Below, in pieces: positions 62,749 to 64,000 of a stretch of 64,000 bases of DNA. The notes under the pieces were generated by a model. That model was not told the origin of the DNA. It worked only from the letters and a program-made list of their open reading frames with translations, and searched no databases. A program made the translations under genes and the position numbers. This DNA comes from Myripristis murdjan (lineage: Eukaryota; Chordata; Actinopteri; Holocentriformes; Holocentridae), in contig NC_043989.1 in assembly GCF_902150065.1 (NCBI RefSeq), positions 25,239,667 to 25,303,666 of the forward strand, given 5' to 3'. Within the stretch, counting starts at the first letter, position 1, and every line of letters starts with the position of its first letter.

Positions 62749-64000
62749 GTATGCTCTCAGGATATTCTGCTCTTATATTACAAACTACCAAATATAGCAG
62801 AAAACTATCAGATTAATTTTAAGAGTTTTGTTCCCTGCTTTAATCATTCATCAATCCATAATCAAACATCACAATATCTCCAACTCAGACATTACAATGC
62901 AAAATTGTCCTTGCAAAATTTAGAGAGTAAAAATAACTTAGACTGAAGCTGTGTTTGTATTTCTCTAAACATTGCTGGGATCACTGATTTTTTTTATTTT
63001 TTTTTATTTTTGTCTATGTATCCTTAAAAGGAAAGATCACTCAATTCAAGACATCTATGCTACTTCTGTACCCCCCAAACAGTCCTGTCATTATTTTTGA
63101 GCATAATTCCTTCCCAGAGCGTGAAACCAGAGGGTCAGGATATCACTCTGTGATCACTTAGTGACGTCTGTGTTGCTTCATTGAGAAGGAAGCACATATT
63201 TTGCGGGCACTTTTATTGAAAAGAGCTTTCTTTTCTCATGGCGCTCCAAATTCTGCAGCTGAATATGTCCTCATCCCCAGAGGTTCAGATTCATATCTGG
63301 AAGTTTACTGGGGCGACATCACAGAGTAAGGAGCAGAACAAAGTTTTGTTTTTAGCCACAGCAGACATTAAATAGACCTAAATGCAGTGACATAACCCTT
63401 TAAACTAGTGGCTTATTACTTTGAGCTGAATGTTTGAATCAGATGTGGAATCTCTTCTTTAGCACGTGCAGTTTGTCTAAATCCCACACACCAGCCTTAT
63501 ATATAAACTAAGGGATGGCCTATGTACATCCTCAGCCAGTTTTGCACTTCGTTTCAAACAGCATCGCTTTAGAAATCTCATGATTTATTACCCCACCTGT
63601 CACACTGTTTGGCTTCAGATTAGACCCTGGCCCATCAGCCACAGCCCTGTTTTTTTAGGTCCTCTCACTCATATCTTAGCAAAATATCAAAATATGCCAG
63701 TGGAGGTTTAGACAGTGATAACTAATAATACCTTTCAGTGTAGAGGCCAAGGGCAGAGAGGGATACTGTTCATACAAACCAAAGCCAGCAGTCCATTAGA
63801 GCAGAATGCTAACAGTCAGCCAGACTCTGGGAAGCCTCAGAACATTGTCAAGGTCCTTGTGGAGACCAGGGGCCAACCAACCAATAGCAGAAACTCCTAA
63901 ATCCCCCTTACTGATTGGCTGGGATCGAGCCACTGCTGCACTGACAATAGGTGTGTCCATCTCAGAGGTGAAAATAGTTCAAAGAAAACAAAGAAAACCA
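62749..64000. other. Window end, no gene seen
   Basis: No exon or repeat end can be supported here. An open frame of 61 codons at 63715-63900 has no recognisable family. Confidence 0.5.

Noticed and set aside
1-64000. Endogenous retrovirus, LTR element, Polinton, CRISPR array or operon
   Set aside because: I saw no LTR pairs, primer-binding site, reverse transcriptase, integrase, capsid or envelope frames, no spaced direct-repeat array, and no bacterial-type gene organisation.

Overview
This is vertebrate nuclear DNA, most likely from a ray-finned (teleost, perch-like) fish. The genes are split into many exons with GT-AG introns. Dinucleotide microsatellites are dense. The repeats are typical of fish: short inverted-repeat DNA transposons, a tRNA-derived SINE and a Tc1-like relic. 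No bacterial, phage, CRISPR or operon features occur. Almost all the long open frames outside the genes below are read-through of microsatellites or shadows of exons.

Five protein-coding genes can be built exon by exon with every splice phase closing. In order they are: dnajc4 (+, coding 1926-3719), a membrane-anchored J-domain protein; vegfb (+, 7393-17366), a secreted VEGF growth factor with a heparin-binding tail; stx5 (+, 25005-29280), the ER-Golgi Qa-SNARE; rd3 (-, 32191-33405), the photoreceptor guanylate-cyclase regulator; and cenpf (+, 39858-57836), a large coiled-coil kinetochore protein. A sixth, unrecognised three-exon candidate lies at 61968-62748.

The genes do not form a pathway, but their order is informative. 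DNAJC4 and VEGFB are adjacent and co-oriented in mammals, with STX5 on the same chromosome arm (human 11q12-q13). RD3 and CENPF both belong to human 1q32-q41. The window therefore spans a join between two ancestral synteny blocks, located between the stx5 poly(A) signal (about 30650) and the end of rd3 (32191).

The strongest observations concern cenpf and splicing. The deduced CENP-F is 1689 residues, about half the human length. It keeps the family N-terminus and a conserved near-C-terminal motif but ends without a CAAX farnesylation box. It carries two closely spaced TQTE motifs that resemble dynein light chain (LC8) sites. Four cenpf 5' splice sites, and two in vegfb, run into or lie just upstream of CA tracts. 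A fifth cenpf donor is the first copy of a GA tract, and one stx5 acceptor directly follows a 69-bp TG tract. The gaps hold at least seven candidate inverted-repeat transposons, several with clear ends or target duplications. I found no evidence of a wholly new multi-gene system.
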